A stretch of 64,000 bases of DNA from Streptomyces sulfonofaciens (GTDB taxonomy: Bacteria; Actinomycetota; Actinomycetes; Streptomycetales; Streptomycetaceae): the NCBI RefSeq assembly GCF_014656295.1, contig NZ_BNCD01000012.1, forward strand, positions 186,001 to 250,000, written 5' to 3'. The position numbers were made by a program, and so were the translations under genes. Below are positions 43,791 through 52,561 of this stretch, one piece after another (position 1 is the stretch's first letter; every line of letters starts with the position of its first letter). Under the pieces are notes generated by a model. The model was not told the DNA's origin. It worked only from the letters and a program-made list of their open reading frames with translations, and did no database searches.

Positions 43791-44594
43791 TCAGGACGTG
43801 AGCATCCGGTCCGTGGCCGACAACAGACGGCGGCGGACGCCGGGATCGTAGGCCTCGGGGTGGGCGCGGGAGGGGGCGGTGCCGTCGAAGTAGGTGCCGT
43901 TGTGGTGCAGACCGGTGTCGGTGGCGGCCAGGGCCAGCACGGCGGCGGTGCCCTCCTCGACCGTCGAGAGGGGACTGACGCCGGCGTCCCGCACCAGGGA
44001 GGTGTCCATGTAGGTCGCCGGGTGCACCACGTTCACCGACACACCGCTGCCGGCCAGCTCGTCGGCCAGGGCGAAGGTGTGCACGGCGAGGGCGAACTTG
44101 CTCCTGCGGTACGCCTCGACGCCCACGTAGCCGGAGGTGAACTCGATGTCGTCGAGGTCCACCGGCACCTGGCCCGTCGAGCCGACGTTGACGATCCGCG
44201 CGGGCGCGTTCTTGCGCAGCACGGGAAGCAGCGCGCGGGTCAGGGCGACGGGCGCGAGGTAGTTCACGGCCATCCTCAGCTCGTGCCCGTCCGCACTCTC
44301 CTCGCGCCCGGCACCCGGGGCGCCGAAGCCGACGCCGGCGTTGTTGACCAGGACGTCAAGGTCCGGGTGCGCGGCCGCCACCCGCACGCCCAGGGCGCGC
44401 ACCTCGGCGAGCGAGGAGAGGTCCGCGACGACGGCGTCCGCCTCGCCGCCCGCGTCGTCGATCTCGGCGGCCAGCCGCGCCGTCCGGTGCCCGTCGCGGC
44501 CGTGGACCACGACGACATGGCCGGCGCGGGCCAGCTCGAAGGCGAGACGGCGCCCCAGGCCCGAGGTCGAGCCGGTGAGCAGAACGGTGGACAT
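43791..44594 (-). CDS. Short-chain dehydrogenase/reductase
   Basis: The 267-residue Rossmann-fold protein has the cofactor loop TGSTSGLG near its start, NNAG, the catalytic Ser in VNVGSTGQ and YRRSKFA as YxxxK. The HGRD at the end of strand 2 suggests NADP(H). It is similar to retinol-dehydrogenase-like SDRs. The substrate is unknown. The ATG at 44594 follows GAAGGGAACC. It is convergent with the AAA regulator, and the regulator context gives no clue to its role. Confidence 0.87.
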   Translation of the reverse strand: MSTVLLTGSTSGLGRRLAFELARAGHVVVVHGRDGHRTARLAAEIDDAGGEADAVVADLSSLAEVRALGVRVAAAHPDLDVLVNNAGVGFGAPGAGREESADGHELRMAVNYLAPVALTRALLPVLRKNAPARIVNVGSTGQVPVDLDDIEFTSGYVGVEAYRRSKFALAVHTFALADELAGSGVSVNVVHPATYMDTSLVRDAGVSPLSTVEEGTAAVLALAATDTGLHHNGTYFDGTAPSRAHPEAYDPGVRRRLLSATDRMLTS

Positions 44595-44743
44595 CTCGGT
44601 TCCCTTCCCGTGTCCCGTGCGGAACACGATCCTCACCCTGGGTCGTGACCGGCGCACGGCACGGCACACCTAACGTCGCCGTCCGTACCGCGCATGCGCC
44701 CAGCAGGAGTACCCAGGGCGCCCGGAGGGAACCGGTGCGCCCG

Positions 44744-45880
44744 TCAGGAATCCGCGCCGCCAGGACCGTCCTCCTCGGCCAGCACCCGCTGGGCGACGGC
44801 GAAGGCGCTGTTGGCCGCCGGGACCCCGCAGTAGACCGCGCTCTGCAGCAGCACCGCGCCGATCTCCTCGGGCGCCAGGCCGTTGCGGCGGGCGGCGCGT
44901 ACGTGCATCGCCAGCTCGTCGAGGTGGCCGTGCGCCACCAGCGCCGTCAGAGTGATCATGCTTCGCTCGCGCCGGGACAGCGTGGTGTCCGTCCAGACCT
45001 CGCCCCACGCATAGCGGGAGATGAAGTCCTGGAACCGTGCGGTGAAGCCGGTGGTGCGGGACTGGGCGCGGTCCACGTGGGCGTCGCCGAGAACGGCGCG
45101 GCGCACCGCCATGCCGCTCGCCGGGTCACCGGTGAGATGGCCGCGCAGCGCCGCGCGCACGGCCGCGGGCCGCTCGGCTGGCGCCAGGTGGGAGGCGCCG
45201 GGCAGCTCGGTGAGCTGCGCGCCGGGCACGGCGTCGGCTATCTCGCGCAGGTGCTCGGGCGGTGTGGCCGGGTCCTCGCGCCCGGCGATGAGCAGGGTGG
45301 GCACGGCGACCTCGGGGAGCCTGTCCCGGATGTCGAAGGCGGCCAGTGCGTCACAGCAGGCCGCGTACGCGCCGGGGTCGGCCGTGCGGTGGTCCTCCAG
45401 GAGCGCGGGCACGCTGAACCCGGGCGTGAACCAGCGCGAGTCCGCCGTCTCCACCAGGGGTGCCAGGCCCTCGCCGCGGACCGAGGCGGCACGCTCGCGC
45501 CACCGGGCCCCGTCGCCGAAGTGCGCGGAGGAGCAGATCACGGCGAGACTGGTGAGCCGCTCGGGATGGTGGACGGCCAGGTGGAGCCCGACGGCGCCGC
45601 CGATCGACACCCCGGCGTACGCGAAGCGCTCGATGCCCAGCGCGTCGGCGAGTGCCAGCACCAGCCGGGCCAGGTCGTCCACGGTGGCGCCGGGCCCGAT
45701 CAGCCCGGGGCTGGAGCCGCCGTGGCCCGGCAGGTCCCAGCGGATCACCCGGTGGCTGGTGGCCAGCTCGGGCGCCACCCCGTCCCACAGTGCGGTGGAG
45801 GTGCCGAGCGAGGGCCCGAGCAGCAGCGGGGGAGCGGTGGGCGCGCCCTCGTCCAGGTGGTGCAGCAGGGTGTCGGTCAT
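44744..45880 (-). CDS. pcaL: PcaL: 3-oxoadipate enol-lactonase / 4-carboxymuconolactone decarboxylase fusion
   Basis: The 378-residue protein joins two steps of the protocatechuate branch of the beta-ketoadipate pathway. Residues 1-250 are an alpha/beta hydrolase with nucleophile Ser92 (GVSIGG), REDPATPPEH and ASHLAP (catalytic Asp and His regions). Residues about 270-370 are a CMD domain (RRNGLAPEEIGAVLLQSAVYCGVP). The fusion is normal in actinomycetes. It overlaps pcaB (ATGA) and is last in the operon. Confidence 0.93.
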   Translation of the reverse strand: MTDTLLHHLDEGAPTAPPLLLGPSLGTSTALWDGVAPELATSHRVIRWDLPGHGGSSPGLIGPGATVDDLARLVLALADALGIERFAYAGVSIGGAVGLHLAVHHPERLTSLAVICSSAHFGDGARWRERAASVRGEGLAPLVETADSRWFTPGFSVPALLEDHRTADPGAYAACCDALAAFDIRDRLPEVAVPTLLIAGREDPATPPEHLREIADAVPGAQLTELPGASHLAPAERPAAVRAALRGHLTGDPASGMAVRRAVLGDAHVDRAQSRTTGFTARFQDFISRYAWGEVWTDTTLSRRERSMITLTALVAHGHLDELAMHVRAARRNGLAPEEIGAVLLQSAVYCGVPAANSAFAVAQRVLAEEDGPGGADS

Positions 45881-47280
45881 GAACGCTCCAACGCGCGGTC
45901 GGTGAGGTGGGCGGCGTGCCCGGTGTACCGGGCGGGGTCGGTGAGCTCGACCAGGTCCAGGCCCAGTGCGGTGATCTCCCTCAGCTCGGCGAGGACGTCC
46001 ACGAGCATGCGGCCCCTCTCCTCGGCGCGCCGGGCGGCCTCGGTCAGCAACTGCTTGGCGCGGGCCCGGCCGAGCAGCGGGGCGAGCTCGGCGGACAGCC
46101 GCTCGGACACGATCAGGCCATGGGTGAGGTCCAGGTGCGCCCGCATCCGGTCCGGGTGCACCCGCAGGCCCTCGGTGAGTTCCACCGCGTCACGGGCCGC
46201 GCCGCCGGTCAGCCGCAGCAACTCCCGCAGCGGCTCCCACTCGGCGTGCCACGTCCCTGCCGGGCGCTCGTCCGGGGCGGCGAGCGCGGCGCAGAGCGTG
46301 GCGGCGAGCGCAGGGGCGCGGTGGGCCGCGGCGGCCAGGAGGGTGGCGCGGACCGGGTTGGCCTTGTGCGGCATGGCGGAGGAGCCGCCCCGGACGCCCT
46401 CGGCCAGCTCCCCGATCTCGGTGCGGGAGAGGGTGGCCACGTCGGCGGCGGGTTTGCCGAGCGCGGTGGCCGTGAAGGCCAGCGCCGAGGCCAGGTCGGC
46501 CACCGGGGTGCGCAGGGTGTGCCAGGGCAGCACGGGCCGTGCCAGGCCGAGCTGGTGTGCGTAGGCGTCGAGCAGCGCGTCGACGTGCGCCGGGCCCGCC
46601 GGCTCCCGTCCGCGGACCGCGCCCCCGTGCGGGGTCACCGTGCCCCCGGGCGCGGGGAAGGCCGTGAACGCGGCCAGCGTGCCGGCCGCACCGCCCAGTT
46701 GGCAGGGCAGTGCGGCGCGTACCGTCCTCAGGCGGTCCCGGGCGTCCAGGACCAGTGACCGCCAGCCCGCCGCCTTGAGGCCGAAGGTGGTCGGTACGGC
46801 GTGCTGGGTGAGGGTGCGGGCCGGCATGGCGGTGGTGCGGTGCGCGGCGGCGAGCCGGGCCAGCGCCCCGGCCGCACGGTCGAGGTCCCCGAGGATCAGG
46901 TCCAGGGTCCGTGCGGCCATCAGCATCATCGCCGTGTCCATGATGTCCTGGCTGGTCGCGCCGCGGTGGACGTACTCCCGGTGTGGTTCGGGCACCAGCG
47001 CGGTCAGGTCCGCCACCAGCGGGATCACCGGGTTGCCGCCCGTGCGGGCCCGCAGTGCGAGGTCGCGGGCGTCGAACCGGGAGGCGTCGGCGGCGGCCGC
47101 CACCGCCTCGGCCGCCTCGGCCGGCGCGAGCCCGGCCGCCGCCTGGGCCCGGGGCAGCGCGGCCTCCGCGTCCAGGAGCGCCTGGAGGAACGCGGTGTCG
47201 CCGGTCGCGGCCTCGGCGGCGGATCCGGCCCGCCCCGGTGCCAGCAGGCCGGTGTCGGAGTCGGCGCGTGTCACGAACAT
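45877..47280 (-). CDS. pcaB: 3-carboxy-cis,cis-muconate cycloisomerase
   Basis: The 467-residue fumarase/aspartase-superfamily enzyme carries the signature GGSSAMPHKANP and RGATSQDIMDTAMM. It converts 3-carboxymuconate to 4-carboxymuconolactone. It lies 32 bp after pcaG and overlaps pcaL. Confidence 0.93.
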   Translation of the reverse strand: MFVTRADSDTGLLAPGRAGSAAEAATGDTAFLQALLDAEAALPRAQAAAGLAPAEAAEAVAAAADASRFDARDLALRARTGGNPVIPLVADLTALVPEPHREYVHRGATSQDIMDTAMMLMAARTLDLILGDLDRAAGALARLAAAHRTTAMPARTLTQHAVPTTFGLKAAGWRSLVLDARDRLRTVRAALPCQLGGAAGTLAAFTAFPAPGGTVTPHGGAVRGREPAGPAHVDALLDAYAHQLGLARPVLPWHTLRTPVADLASALAFTATALGKPAADVATLSRTEIGELAEGVRGGSSAMPHKANPVRATLLAAAAHRAPALAATLCAALAAPDERPAGTWHAEWEPLRELLRLTGGAARDAVELTEGLRVHPDRMRAHLDLTHGLIVSERLSAELAPLLGRARAKQLLTEAARRAEERGRMLVDVLAELREITALGLDLVELTDPARYTGHAAHLTDRALERS

Positions 47281-47312
47281 CCCCTCACTGCGCGCGTTGC
47301 GTCCGCGCGCCC

Positions 47313-47945
47313 TCAGCCGAACTGCAGGAAGACCGTCTCCGCCTCGCCCTGCAGACGGATGTCGAAACGGTACGTCCGGTGCGGCTCCGGCCGGGCGACC
47401 AGCGTGGCGCGCCGCTGCTCGGGCAGCGAGGCGAGCAGGGCGTCACCCGCCGGCACCGGCCCGCCGGCCGTGCTGCCTCCGGCGTCGGGGGCGGCGTCGG
47501 CCAGGTAGGCACGGGTGAACAGGTGGTGCAGCAGGCCGCGCGCGAAGACGCACACGCTGATGTACGGCACGCCCGGGTTGCCGGGCGGCAGCGTGCGCAG
47601 GGCGTAGTGGCCGTCGGCGTCGGTGCCGACGCGGCCGAAGCCGGTGAAGTCGGTGCCGTTGCGGCCCAGGTGGCCGCCGCCCACGGTGTCGCGGCGCATC
47701 GAGCCCGGCCTGCCCTTCAGGGAGCCGTCCGGGCCGCTCTGCCAGAACTCCAGCAGGGCGTCCGGCACCGGGTCGCCGGCGCCGTCCAGCACGTACCCGT
47801 GCAGGGTGATGGTGTCGGGATGGCCCTCGGGCGCCACCCGGCCCCCGTCGGGGAAGGGCAGCGCGTAGCCGTAGAACGGGCCGACGGTGTGTGAGGGCGT
47901 GGGCGGGAGGGGCGGGGTGGCTTTGGGCGGTGTCGTCGCGGTCAT
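47313..47945 (-). CDS. pcaG: Protocatechuate 3,4-dioxygenase alpha subunit
   Basis: The 210-residue intradiol dioxygenase-fold protein (SHTVGPFYGYALPF; HGYVLDGAGDPVPDALLEFWQ) lacks the full iron ligand set, as alpha subunits do. It forms the oligomer with PcaH. It overlaps pcaH by four bases. Confidence 0.93.
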   Translation of the reverse strand: MTATTPPKATPPLPPTPSHTVGPFYGYALPFPDGGRVAPEGHPDTITLHGYVLDGAGDPVPDALLEFWQSGPDGSLKGRPGSMRRDTVGGGHLGRNGTDFTGFGRVGTDADGHYALRTLPPGNPGVPYISVCVFARGLLHHLFTRAYLADAAPDAGGSTAGGPVPAGDALLASLPEQRRATLVARPEPHRTYRFDIRLQGEAETVFLQFG

Positions 47946-48715
47946 CAGCGGCCTTCCTCGATCCAGGTGGCGGACGGCCCGTCCAGCACGATGTCCCACT
48001 CGTAGCCGAGCGAGAACTCGGGCCGGGACAGCTCGTGCCGGTAGGAGGCGACCAGGCGGGCGCGGGCGGATTCGTCGGTCACCGACCGCAGGATCGGGTC
48101 GTACCGGAACAGCGGGTCGCCCGGGAAGTACATCTGCGTCACCAGGCGCTGGGTGAACGCGGTGCCGAAGAGGGAGAAGTGGATGTGGGCGGGGCGCCAG
48201 GCGTTGGCGTGGTTGCGCCAGGGGTAGGCACCGGGCTTGACGGTGGTGAAGGAGTAGCGGCCCTCGTCGTCCGTCAGTGTCCTGCCGACGCCGGTGAAGT
48301 TGGGGTCGAGCGGCGCCGGGTGCTGGTCGCGCAGGTGCGCGTACCGGCCGGAGGCGTTGGCCTGCCAGATCTCCACGAGCTGGCCGCGCACCGGGTGGCC
48401 CTTGCTGTCCAGCAGCCGCCCGGACACGGTGATCCGCTCGCCCAGCGGCTCGCCCTGGTGCTGGACGGTGAGGTCGCTGTCGGTGTCGGTGATGTCGGTC
48501 GCACCGAAGACGGGGCCGTGCAGCTCCACGGTCTCCGGATCGCCGCCGTCCACCGCGACCAGCGGCTGCTGCGGGTGGCGCAGCACCGAGCTGCGGTACG
48601 GGCGGTAGTCGCGCGGCGGGTGGTGCTGCGCGGGGGCGCCGGCGGCCCGCGCCTTGTCATAGGCGTTCTGGAGGTCGCCGACCTCGGTGTCGATGTCCGA
48701 CTGGGTAAGAGCCAT
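47945..48715 (-). CDS. pcaH: Protocatechuate 3,4-dioxygenase beta subunit
   Basis: The 256-residue catalytic subunit carries the iron ligands: the Tyr in GRYAHLRDQ, a second Tyr in the PGAYPW/YPWRNH region and the two His in WRPAHIHFSLFG. It opens the ring of protocatechuate between the hydroxyls, using Fe(III) and O2. It lies 77 bp after pcaJ; in S. coelicolor pcaF sits at this place but is missing here. Confidence 0.94.
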   Translation of the reverse strand: MALTQSDIDTEVGDLQNAYDKARAAGAPAQHHPPRDYRPYRSSVLRHPQQPLVAVDGGDPETVELHGPVFGATDITDTDSDLTVQHQGEPLGERITVSGRLLDSKGHPVRGQLVEIWQANASGRYAHLRDQHPAPLDPNFTGVGRTLTDDEGRYSFTTVKPGAYPWRNHANAWRPAHIHFSLFGTAFTQRLVTQMYFPGDPLFRYDPILRSVTDESARARLVASYRHELSRPEFSLGYEWDIVLDGPSATWIEEGR

Positions 48716-48792
48716 GGTGACTCCAGGGTTGAGTGCCGATGTTCCCTGCCGCGGTCCTGCGCCGGGGTGTGCGGCGCCGGCGCGTGCGGCGT

Positions 48793-49485
48793 TCAGCGTC
48801 CGGTGGTGCTGTCCTCGCGGGGTGCGCCGGTCGAGGACCCGGCCGCGGCGCCGTCCGCGGGGTGCACCGCGGCGGCCGTCTTCTCGCGCACCTCGTCCTC
48901 GGTGACGCCCGGTGCGCACTCCACGAGGCGCAGGCCGCCGTCGGTGACGTCGAGCACGGCCAGGTCGGTGATGATGCGGTCCACACAGGACCTGCCGGTG
49001 AGCGGCAGCACGCACTCCTCGACGATCTTGGGAGCGCCGTCCTTGGCGGTGTGGGTCATGACCGCGATCACCCGGCGGGCGCCGTGCACCAGGTCCATGG
49101 CGCCGCCGATACCGGTGATCATCTTCCCGGGGACGGCCCAGTTCGCCAGGTCGCCGCGCTCGGACACCTGCATGGCACCGAGCACCGCCACGTCGATGTG
49201 GCCGCCGCGGATCATGCCGAAGGAGAGCGCCGAGTCGAAGAACGAGGCGCCGGGCAGGACGGTGACGGTCTCCTTGCCCGCGTTGATGAGGTCGGGATCG
49301 ACCTCGTCCTCCGCCGGGTAGGGGCCGACGCCGAGGATGCCGTTCTCCGACTCCAGGACCACCTGCACGCCTTCGGGGAGGTGGTTGGGTATCAGTGTCG
49401 GCAGCCCGATGCCCAGGTTGACGTACTGCCCGTCCTCCAGCTCCCGCGCCGCCCTGGCCGCCATCTGCTCGCGTGTCCATGCCAT
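48793..49485 (-). CDS. pcaJ: 3-oxoadipate CoA-transferase beta subunit
   Basis: The 230-residue protein has the catalytic Glu in ESENGILGVGP and NLGIGLPTLIP. It moves CoA from succinyl-CoA to 3-oxoadipate. Its ATG overlaps the TGA of pcaI. The C-terminal 20 residues are Ala/Ser/Thr-rich and not conserved. Confidence 0.93.
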   Translation of the reverse strand: MAWTREQMAARAARELEDGQYVNLGIGLPTLIPNHLPEGVQVVLESENGILGVGPYPAEDEVDPDLINAGKETVTVLPGASFFDSALSFGMIRGGHIDVAVLGAMQVSERGDLANWAVPGKMITGIGGAMDLVHGARRVIAVMTHTAKDGAPKIVEECVLPLTGRSCVDRIITDLAVLDVTDGGLRLVECAPGVTEDEVREKTAAAVHPADGAAAGSSTGAPREDSTTGR

Positions 49486-50240
49486 CAGCCGCGCACCGTC
49501 CTCTTCTCGATCGCCTTGTCCGCGGCCTGCTCGGGGCTCAGGGCCACCACGCGCTGGACGAAGATCCCGGGCAGGTGCACCGCGTCCGGGTCGATGGCGC
49601 CCGGCTCGACGAGCTCCTCCACCTCGGCGACGGTGATCCGCCCGGCCATCGCCGCCAGCGGGTTGAAGTTCCGGCTGGACCTGGCGAAGACCAGGTTCCC
49701 GTGCCGGTCGCCCCGCGCGGCCCGCACCAGCGCGAAGTCGGTGCGGATGGCGTGCTCCAGGACGTAGGGGGTGCCGTCGAACTCCCTGACCTCCTTGGGC
49801 GGCGAGGTCACGGCGACACCTCCCTCGCCGTCGTACCGCCAGGGCAGTCCGCCGTCGGCGACCTGGGTGCCGACGCCCGCCGGGGTGTAGAACCCGGGGA
49901 TGCCCGCGCCGCCGGCCCGCAGGCGCTCGGCCAGCGTGCCCTGCGGGATCAGCTCGACCTCCAGCTCACCGCCCAGGTACTGGCGCGCGAACTCCTTGTT
50001 CGCGCCGATGTAGGAGCCGGTGACCCGGGAGATGCGGCCCGCGGAGAGCAGCACCGCGAGCCCGGAGTCCATCGCCCCGCAGTTGTTGGAGACCACCCGC
50101 AGGTCCGTCACACCGCGCTCGTACAGCGCCTCGATCAGGGCGTTCGGCACACCGCTCAGGCCGAAGCCGCCCACGGCGAGCGACGCTCCGTCGGGGACGT
50201 CCGCCATCGCCTGCGCGGCGGAGGCGACCACCTTGTCCAT
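49485..50240 (-). CDS. pcaI: 3-oxoadipate CoA-transferase alpha subunit
   Basis: The 251-residue protein opens MDKVVASAAQAMADVPDGASLAVGGFGLSGVPNALI, with GSYIGANKEFARQ. It is the partner of PcaJ and first gene of the operon. GGAGAGGTGG upstream supports ATG 50240. A PcaV-like site lies in its promoter at 50356. Confidence 0.93.
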   Translation of the reverse strand: MDKVVASAAQAMADVPDGASLAVGGFGLSGVPNALIEALYERGVTDLRVVSNNCGAMDSGLAVLLSAGRISRVTGSYIGANKEFARQYLGGELEVELIPQGTLAERLRAGGAGIPGFYTPAGVGTQVADGGLPWRYDGEGGVAVTSPPKEVREFDGTPYVLEHAIRTDFALVRAARGDRHGNLVFARSSRNFNPLAAMAGRITVAEVEELVEPGAIDPDAVHLPGIFVQRVVALSPEQAADKAIEKRTVRG

Positions 50241-50355
50241 CCGTGCAGCCCCACCTCTCCAGGGCGCCGGTACCCGCGCCGCCCGTGCCGCCATCGAACC
50301 GCGGGCAACGGGCGCCGTCCGGCCGGCACCTCCCGGTAAGAACGGTAAGAATTAA

Positions 50356-50367
50356 TCAGCGCACTGA
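50356..50367. promoter_or_regulatory. PcaV-type operator near pcaI
   Basis: TCAGCGCACTGA, a near-palindrome, lies 116 bp upstream of pcaI. It shares the TCAG-n-GCAC core with the site at 50501. Confidence 0.6.
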
Positions 50368-50500
50368 CTATTTCAGCGAGCCGACCCACACGCTGCCACT
50401 GCTCACGTCGGCCGTCAATACCCCCTGGACCTCGCAGTACGCTGGAGTGGCCCGGGCGGCCGGTATGGTCGACAAGGCCCCGTCCAGGGCGAGAGTATGG

Positions 50501-50512
50501 TCAGTGCACAGA
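50501..50512. promoter_or_regulatory. PcaV-type operator near pcaV
   Basis: TCAGTGCACAGA, a variant of the palindrome TCAGTGCACTGA, lies 71 bp upstream of pcaV, next to TATGGT, a possible -10. The rest of 50241-50583 contains no gene. Confidence 0.6.
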
Positions 50513-50583
50513 CGAAACCCCGGAGACCCCGGAGCAGGCCCCACCCCGCCGACCGGGCGCCGGCAACCGAGCGGAGGACTCGC

Positions 50584-51096
50584 ATGGCCGCGGTGGACCT
50601 GACCGCCCACCCTGGGCACCTGGCCCGGCGGTTGCAGCAGGCGCACTACCTGCTGTGGACCACGATGGTCTCCGAGGAGATCACCTCGCCGCAGTTCGCG
50701 GTGCTCAACGCCCTCGTGGCCGAGCCGGGCCTCGACCAGCGCACGGTGGGCGAGCGGGTGGGGCTCGACCGCTCCACCATCGCCGAGGTCATCAGCAGGC
50801 TCGGCCGGCGCGGCCTGCTCGACAAGGTGCGCGATCCCGGCGACGGCCGCCGCTTCCTGCTCCGGCTCACCGAGGACGGCGTCCGGACGCACCGCAGGCT
50901 GACCCTGCGCACCGCGCGGATGAACGAGGTGTTCCTCGCCCCGCTCTCCGCCGACGAGCGGCGGGTCTTCTTCGATCTGCTGCGGCGGGTCTCGGACGCG
51001 GCCGAGGGCCTGCGCAACCCGACCGCACCGCATGCCGCCGCCGAGGAGGACCGGGAAGCGGTGCCGGGCGCGGCACCGGCGCCGGGAGGCGCGTGA
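50584..51096 (+). CDS. pcaV: MarR-family regulator of protocatechuate catabolism
   Basis: The 170-residue winged-helix protein (SPQFAVLNALVAEPGLDQRTVGERVGLDRSTIAEVISRLGRRGLL; wing RDPGDGRRFLLRLT) is divergent from pcaI, the same arrangement as pcaV in S. coelicolor, whose product represses the operon until protocatechuate binds. GGAGG precedes the ATG. The C-terminal 20 residues are unstructured. Confidence 0.87.
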   Translation: MAAVDLTAHPGHLARRLQQAHYLLWTTMVSEEITSPQFAVLNALVAEPGLDQRTVGERVGLDRSTIAEVISRLGRRGLLDKVRDPGDGRRFLLRLTEDGVRTHRRLTLRTARMNEVFLAPLSADERRVFFDLLRRVSDAAEGLRNPTAPHAAAEEDREAVPGAAPAPGGA

Positions 51097-51418
51097 GCGA
51101 GCGGGAGCGCTGCGGCGGCCGCCTGAGCACCGCCGCCGCGCGCCTGGGAGCCGCGTAAGTGGAGGCGGCGCCCGGTGGAGTGCGCCTGGTGGAGAACCCG
51201 CGGGGGAGCGCCCGATGGAGCCTGCCCGGTCGGCGCGGCCCGCGCGGACGCTCGCCGGCGTGACGCCGCGTTCCTGCCCGCCGCCGGGACGGGCGAGCAC
51301 GCCCTGGGTGTGCCGGCGGACGACCGGCGGCGGCAGCGCGAGGCGCCGGGGCGTCCGCGGCCGACGGCGCCCGGAGGCCGTCGGCGGCGGGGACGGCGGC
51401 CGGCTGCCCGGAACCCGT
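51097..51418. other. Intergenic stretch, no feature seen
   Basis: This 322-bp gap between pcaV and the ligase gene is convergent. I see no gene and no clear terminator. Confidence 0.45.
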
Positions 51419-52495
51419 TCAGCCGGCCGGCGGCGTCCCCAGGATCTCGCCCAGGTCGTAGCGCACCGGTTCCTCCAACTGGGCGTAGGTGCAACTGTCC
51501 GGGGTGCGGTCAGGGCGCCAGCGGCGGAAGCGGGCGGTGTGCCTGAAGCGCACCCCGTTCTCCATGTGGTCGTAGGCCACCTCGCAGACCCGCTCGGGCC
51601 GCAGCGGCACCCAGGACAGGTCCTTCCGGCCCGACCAGCGGCTCGGCGCGCCCGGCAGCCGGGCGCTCCCGTGCGCCGCCTCGTCGGCCCAGGAGGCCCA
51701 CGGGTGGTCCTCGACCGACGCCATCCGCAGCGGTTCGAGCTCCTCGACCAGTTCGGCCCGCCGCGCCATCGGGAACGCCGCCGACACCCCGACGTGCTGG
51801 AGGGCGCCCGCGGTGTCGTACAGCCCGAGCAGCAGCGAGCCGACCACCGGGCCGCTCTTGTGGAAGCGGTAGCCGGCCACCACGCAGTCCGCGGTGCGCT
51901 CGTGCTTGACCTTCGACATCACCCGTTCGTCCTGCCGGTAGCGCGAGGTCAGCGGCTTGGCGACGATCCCGTCGAGGCCCGCGCCCTCGTACTGCTCGAA
52001 CCAGCGCCGGGCGAGTGCGGCGTCCGTGGTGGCGGGGGCCAGGTGCACCGGGGGCGTCACTTCGGCCAGGGCGAGGGCCAGCCGCTCACGCCGCTCGGTG
52101 AGCGGTGCGGACAGCAGCGACTCGTCGCCGACGGCCAGCAGGTCGAACGCGACGAAGGTGGCCGGGGTCCGCTCGGCGAGGGTCCGCACCCGGGACGCGG
52201 CGGGGTGGATGCGTTCGGAGAGCGCGTCGAAGTCGAGGTGCCCCTCCTGGGCGACCACGATCTCGCCGTCCATCACGCACCGCCGCGGCAGCCGCTCGGC
52301 CAGCGCCGCCACCAGCTCGGGGAAGTACCGGGTCAGCGGCTTGCCCGTGCGGCTGCCCAGCTCGATCTCGGGCCCGTCGCGGAAGACGATGGTGCGGAAC
52401 CCGTCCCACTTGGCCTCGTAGTGCATGTCCGGCGGGATGCTCGGCACCAGCTTGGCGAGCATCGGCTTCACGGGCGGCATCACCGGCAGATCCAT
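51419..52495 (-). CDS. ATP-dependent DNA ligase (LigC/LigD-ligase type)
   Basis: The 358-residue protein has the nucleotidyl-transferase motif EAKWDGFR with Lys29 as the adenylated residue, MDGEIVV, FDLLAVGDES, GLDGIVAKPL, SKVKHERTADCVVAG and an OB fold to the end. It seals breaks in duplex DNA, probably in end joining. It is divergent, 66 bp away, from a LigD-type polymerase gene. No Ku gene is in the window. No ribosome site is clear before ATG 52495. Confidence 0.9.
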   Translation of the reverse strand: MDLPVMPPVKPMLAKLVPSIPPDMHYEAKWDGFRTIVFRDGPEIELGSRTGKPLTRYFPELVAALAERLPRRCVMDGEIVVAQEGHLDFDALSERIHPAASRVRTLAERTPATFVAFDLLAVGDESLLSAPLTERRERLALALAEVTPPVHLAPATTDAALARRWFEQYEGAGLDGIVAKPLTSRYRQDERVMSKVKHERTADCVVAGYRFHKSGPVVGSLLLGLYDTAGALQHVGVSAAFPMARRAELVEELEPLRMASVEDHPWASWADEAAHGSARLPGAPSRWSGRKDLSWVPLRPERVCEVAYDHMENGVRFRHTARFRRWRPDRTPDSCTYAQLEEPVRYDLGEILGTPPAG

Positions 52496-52561
52496 ACCTG
52501 TACATTCTGCAACGGATCCGAACAATATGCGCCCGGTGGCCCCGGGGTCTACCGTGGCGGC

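Noticed and set aside
51101..51120. CGGGAGCGCTGCGG near the end of pcaV as an operator
   Set aside because: It matches poorly on both outer arms and is at a gene end with no cellulose-related gene next to it.
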